NCBI GenBank assembly: GCA_934167135.1
Contig: CAKPKI010000077.1
Span: 1-9,054 of the forward strand
Length of the DNA: 9,054 nt
Reading direction: 5' to 3'
From: an uncultured Clostridia bacterium
GTDB lineage: Bacteria > Bacillota > Clostridia > TANB77 > CAG-508
Shown: piece after piece, positions 7,087 to 9,054 of the stretch
How positions within the stretch are numbered: the stretch's first letter is position 1
How the letters are laid out: each line of letters begins with the position of its first letter
The notes under the pieces: model-generated
The model's database searches: none
What the model was told of the DNA's origin: nothing
The model's input: only the letters and a program-made list of their open reading frames with translations
Translations under genes and position numbers: made by a program

Positions 7087-7807
7087 TTAATTTTCTTCTC
7101 ATTTTTTCTAATATTTTTCTCTCTATTCTTGAAACTTGTACTTGTGTAATTCCTAAAATTTTTGAGACTTGCATTTGCGTTTTTTGCTTATAATATCTAA
7201 GTAATATAATTTCTTTTTCTTTATTTTCTAACTCGTTAATTAAATTTTTTACTGTTATTCTATCTGTAATTTGTGTTTGCTCATCTTTGCCTGTAGAAAT
7301 TTGTTCTAAAATACTTATAGTTTTATCTGTCTTACTGTCTGTATATTTGGCACTTTCTATTGAATCCACTGGTCTTGCAGAATCTAATGCCATCATTATT
7401 TCTTCTTTAGAAATTCTTAACTCTTTTGAAATCTCTTCCAATTTTATTTCTCTTCCGTATTTATTAAAATATTCTTTTCGTAATTCTAATATTTTTATAT
7501 TTAATTCTTTAATACTTCTACTTACTTTTATTGGTCCATCATCTCTTATATATCTTTTTATTTCTCCTAAAATGTATGGTACTGCATATGTTGAAAGTCG
7601 AACTTCAAAACTTGTATCAAATCTTTGTATTGCTTTTATAAAGCCAATACTTCCAATTTGATATAAATCTTCTATATCATATCCCCTTCCGCCAAATCTT
7701 CTAACAATGCTCCAAATAAGTCCATTATTTTTTTCAATTAATTCTGTCATATCATCTTTATTTCCATTTTGAGCATTTTCGATGATTTTCATATCCTGTT
7801 CATACAC
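7079..7807 (-). CDS. sigF: RNA polymerase sporulation sigma factor sigma-F
   Basis: This 242-aa sigma-70-family protein directs early forespore transcription. Region 2 (about 24-95) contains GYDIEDLYQIGSIGFIKAIQRFD and the -10 recognition stretch RLSTYAVPYILGEIKRYIRDDG, followed by the conserved KVSRSIKEL (94-102). Region 3 spans about 100-150. Region 4 (about 188-238) has LRYYKQKTQMQVSKILGITQVQVSRIE, a typical recognition helix-turn-helix. Position immediately after spoIIAB identifies it as sigma-F rather than the close relative sigma-G. The start is GTG at 7807, sharing one base with the spoIIAB TAG stop, with an AAGGGGAG ribosome site 7 nt upstream. The next in-frame ATG (7792) has a poorer site. 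It lacks the roughly 15-residue N-terminal lead of the B. subtilis protein. Confidence 0.95.
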   Translation of the reverse strand: MYEQDMKIIENAQNGNKDDMTELIEKNNGLIWSIVRRFGGRGYDIEDLYQIGSIGFIKAIQRFDTSFEVRLSTYAVPYILGEIKRYIRDDGPIKVSRSIKELNIKILELRKEYFNKYGREIKLEEISKELRISKEEIMMALDSARPVDSIESAKYTDSKTDKTISILEQISTGKDEQTQITDRITVKNLINELENKEKEIILLRYYKQKTQMQVSKILGITQVQVSRIERKILEKMRRKLIG

Positions 7808-8310
7808 TATTCATCTCCCCTTATTGAAGCAATTGCAAAATCTCCTGTTTCATTTTGTATTTTTGCTTTTTCTTTATTATTATTTTTTATTTTTTTATTC
7901 ATTGTTACTTTTGTTCCTATACCTAGCATTGATTCTACTTCAACATTATCCATAAAACTTTCCATTATAGTAAATCCCATTCCAGATCTTTCTAGATTGG
8001 ATTTTGTTGTATATAATGGTTGTTTTGCTATTTCTATATTTTCTATTCCTTTGCCAGAATCAGAAACTTCTATAAGAATTTCATTTTCTCTTATTTTACA
8101 AATTACTTTTACAATTCCTATTCGTTCTTCATATCCATGTATTATTGAATTTGTAACTGCTTCTGATACAGCTGTTTTTATATCTGCAAGTTCTTCAAGT
8201 GTTGGGTCTAACTGTGCTACAAATGCTGCTACAGATACCCTTGCAAAAGCTTCATTATTTGATTTACTTAAAAATTCTATTTTCATTTCGTTATCATATA
8301 TATTACTCAT
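7807..8310 (-). CDS. spoIIAB: SpoIIAB, anti-sigma-F factor / serine kinase
   Basis: This 167-aa GHKL-fold ATPase holds sigma-F inactive and phosphorylates SpoIIAA. Visible are FARVSVAAFVAQLDPT, with R24 matching the sigma-contacting R20 of B. subtilis; the N-box SEAVTNSIIHGYE (E50, N54); the G1 box DSGKG (84-88); KQPLYTTK (96-103); ERSGMGFTIME, the lid/G2 region (107-117); and a final GIGTKV. Start ATG at 8310 is chosen because a perfect AAGGAGG lies 6 nt upstream and residues from there align with the family. It overlaps the spoIIAA end by 8 bases, implying translational coupling. A charged tail of about 20 residues (KNNNKEKAKIQ... to DE) extends past the usual B. subtilis end. Confidence 0.95.
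   Translation of the reverse strand: MSNIYDNEMKIEFLSKSNNEAFARVSVAAFVAQLDPTLEELADIKTAVSEAVTNSIIHGYEERIGIVKVICKIRENEILIEVSDSGKGIENIEIAKQPLYTTKSNLERSGMGFTIMESFMDNVEVESMLGIGTKVTMNKKIKNNNKEKAKIQNETGDFAIASIRGDE
7815..7822 (-). promoter_or_regulatory. Ribosome binding site fixing the sigF GTG start
   Basis: AAGGGGAG lies inside the last spoIIAB codons, 7 nt before the GTG at 7807. It supports a GTG start coupled to the spoIIAB stop (TAGTG, one shared base). Confidence 0.75.
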
Positions 8311-8650
8311 ATTCGACCTCCTTTTTAGATCTTTGCACATTTCTCTCAACTTCTGGAATGATTTTTAACATCCCACTCATTTCAAATATTTTTCTAACTG
8401 GTGTTGTTAAATTGGCAACTTCTACTTTACCACCTAACATATTTGCTAATTTGTATCTTCCTATTACTAATCCAATCCCGGCACTATCCATAAAAGAAAC
8501 TTTATTAAAATCAAATATAATTTCTTTAGGCATATATCTTTCAATTTCATTATCTAATTTCCTCCTTATTTTTTTTACTATACACTCATCTATATCTTCA
8601 TGTATTTCAAATATTAATAGTTTGTTCTCTTTGTAATAGAAACTTTCCAT
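8303..8650 (-). CDS. spoIIAA: SpoIIAA, anti-sigma-F factor antagonist
   Basis: This 115-aa single STAS-domain protein, when unphosphorylated, binds SpoIIAB and frees sigma-F in the forespore. The phospho-acceptor motif FMDSAGIGLVIGRYK spans 53-67, with S56 directly after D55, matching Ser58 of B. subtilis, where the motif is DSSG. Further family marks are IIFDFNKVSF before it and MLGGKVEVANLTTPVRKIFEMSGMLKII after it. Length is normal for the family (about 117). Start ATG at 8650 has AAAGGAG (8656-8662) 5 nt upstream. It heads the operon. The SpoIIE phosphatase that activates it is not in this window. Confidence 0.95.
   Translation of the reverse strand: MESFYYKENKLLIFEIHEDIDECIVKKIRRKLDNEIERYMPKEIIFDFNKVSFMDSAGIGLVIGRYKLANMLGGKVEVANLTTPVRKIFEMSGMLKIIPEVERNVQRSKKEVEYE
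8317..8323 (-). promoter_or_regulatory. Ribosome binding site fixing the spoIIAB start
   Basis: A perfect AAGGAGG within the spoIIAA coding end sits 6 nt before ATG 8310. It rules out the longer in-frame start at 8349, which lies deep inside spoIIAA and adds 13 unconserved residues. Confidence 0.85.
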
Positions 8651-8702
8651 TCCCTCTCCTTTCTAATAATTTACATAAATTACATTTTGTTTTTGTATCC
8701 AT

Positions 8703-8731
8703 ATTATATACTTATTTACATATTTTTCCAA
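8703..8731 (-). promoter_or_regulatory. spoIIA operon promoter
   Basis: On the minus strand, -35 TTGGAA (8731-8726) and a perfect -10 TATAAT (8708-8703) are 17 bases apart. The start near 8696 gives a leader of about 46 nt before spoIIAA. The elements look like sigma-A. B. subtilis spoIIA uses sigma-H (AGGA...GAAT type), which this site does not match well. Confidence 0.65.
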
Positions 8732-8751
8732 GTGTTAAAAACAAGAAGTTT

Positions 8752-8758
8752 TGTCGAA
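8752..8758 (+). promoter_or_regulatory. Spo0A box (proximal) upstream of spoIIA
   Basis: A perfect TGTCGAA on the plus strand lies 20 bases upstream of the spoIIA -35, centred near -59 relative to the predicted start. Activation of spoIIA by phosphorylated Spo0A is well established in sporulating Firmicutes, so this match is credible in context. Confidence 0.75.
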
Positions 8759-8770
8759 TCTATAGAAGTT

Positions 8771-8777
8771 TTCGACA
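8771..8777 (-). promoter_or_regulatory. Spo0A box (distal) upstream of spoIIA, inverted
   Basis: TTCGACA on the plus strand (TGTCGAA on the minus) forms a perfect inverted pair with the proximal box: 12 bases apart, centres 19 bases apart. Both boxes adjoin a 9-bp direct repeat AGAAGTTTT (8744-8752 and 8764-8772) with a 20-base period, about two helical turns. Confidence 0.75.
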
Positions 8778-8808
8778 TTTTTTATTATCTAAATAAATCC
8801 TATTAGGC

Positions 8809-8836
8809 AAAAAAAAAATAACGGTCACCCGCTATT
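8809..8836 (-). terminator. Intrinsic terminator of dtd
   Basis: On the minus strand, AATAGCGG and CCGTTATT form an 8-bp stem (one G-U pair) around a GTGA tetraloop (GNRA type), followed by ten T residues (8818-8809, the first two also closing the stem base). The wobble pair and T-run favour the minus strand. The dtd stop codon lies inside the upstream arm, so termination is very tight to the gene and shields the spoIIA promoter. Confidence 0.85.
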
Positions 8837-9054
8837 TTTCTATTATTATTGTTACTGGTCCGTCATTTAATAATTCCACTTTCATATCTGCACCAAAAAT
8901 TCCTCTTTGAACCTCTATTCCATTTTTAGCACATTCATCACAAAAATATTCATACAATGGAATAGCCTCTTCTGGTCTAGCAGCCTCTATAAAACTTGGT
9001 CTATTTCCATCACAGCAATTTCCATATAATGTAAACTGTGATACTATTAACAAT
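8832..9054 (-). CDS. dtd: D-aminoacyl-tRNA deacylase, C-terminal half (5' end outside window)
   Basis: Only the last 73 codons are present, about half of a typical 145-150 aa protein. DTD hydrolyses D-amino acids (and glycine mischarged on tRNA-Ala) from tRNA in the cytoplasm. The two family hallmarks are visible: SQFTLYG near the start of the visible part and NDGPVT near the end, whose Gly-Pro pair is the Gly-cisPro selectivity motif. NRPSF and GADMKVELL between them also fit. The TTG at 9051-9053 is an internal Leu codon, not a start. The gene ends with TAG at 8832-8834 inside its terminator stem. Confidence 0.95.
   Translation of the reverse strand, partial: LLIVSQFTLYGNCCDGNRPSFIEAARPEEAIPLYEYFCDECAKNGIEVQRGIFGADMKVELLNDGPVTIIIEK

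Noticed and set aside
7087..7200. Possible sigma-E promoter for spoIID inside the sigF end
   Set aside because: ATATT-like -35 strings occur, but no CATAnnnT-type -10 follows at proper spacing.
8311..8317. TTCGACC near the spoIIAB start as another 0A box
   Set aside because: It matches only 6 of 7 positions and is explained by the ribosome binding site and coding sequence.
8311..8349. Longer spoIIAB start adding 13 residues
   Set aside because: The residues are the spoIIAA coding end in another frame, and the perfect AAGGAGG at 8317-8323 selects the ATG at 8310.
7769..8368. Long plus-strand open frame opposite spoIIAB/sigF (199 codons)
   Set aside because: It is a shadow of strongly identified minus-strand genes; the translation is hydrophobic low-complexity sequence that arises from AT-rich reverse complements.
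8199..8636. Plus-strand open frame opposite spoIIAA/spoIIAB
   Set aside because: It is antisense to the certain SpoIIAA and SpoIIAB genes, with no family resemblance and no ribosome site of note.
8796..8803. TAGGATTT on the minus strand, like a sigma-H -35 element
   Set aside because: No GAAT-type -10 lies at the required spacing, and it sits upstream of both 0A boxes.

Overview
This is a very AT-rich window with strong GGAGG-type ribosome binding sites, an endospore-formation locus and dockerin modules. Together these point to an anaerobic, spore-forming member of the Clostridia, plausibly an uncultured gut-type lineage. No species call can be made from the sequence. No mobile element, CRISPR array, tRNA or rRNA was seen.

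Left part (1-2465, minus strand): a two-gene exported-protein unit. The first gene encodes a membrane-anchored or secreted N-acetylglucosaminidase (GH73-like), followed by an SH3 domain, a poly-Asn linker and a C-terminal type I dockerin. Eleven bases downstream is a second exported protein with a cadherin-like beta-sandwich domain, cut by the left window edge. The unit has a clear sigma-A-type promoter with a perfect Spo0A-box sequence (TGTCGAA) near the predicted transcription start.

Middle (2580-5094, plus strand): a long U32-family protein of 809 aa with two cysteine clusters. It is transcribed divergently from an extended -10 promoter whose spacer holds a perfect 14-bp palindrome. It ends in a 15-bp perfect stem that doubles as the end of the convergent sporulation unit.

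Right part (8777 down to 5094, minus strand): a compact sporulation cluster, spoIIAA-spoIIAB-sigF-spoIID-spoIIQ. The first three genes overlap each other and encode the anti-anti-sigma factor, the anti-sigma kinase and sigma-F. spoIID follows after 22 bases and spoIIQ after another 61. They encode the engulfment lytic transglycosylase and the forespore half of the intercellular channel, here with an intact LytM zinc site. A sigma-A-like promoter preceded by two inverted perfect 0A boxes lies upstream, as expected for a Spo0A-controlled spoIIA operon.

Far right (8832-9054): the C-terminal half of D-aminoacyl-tRNA deacylase (dtd), ending in an intrinsic terminator that insulates it from spoIIA.

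The unifying theme is Spo0A. Matching 0A boxes sit upstream of the spoIIA promoter (an activation-type position) and over the start region of the dockerin-hydrolase promoter (a repression-type position). This suggests reciprocal control of a cell-wall hydrolase and the sporulation programme; that is inference. I did not find a wholly new type of system. The most unusual elements are the dockerin-tagged peptidoglycan hydrolase with its exported partner, and the joining of spoIID and spoIIQ directly to the spoIIA operon.
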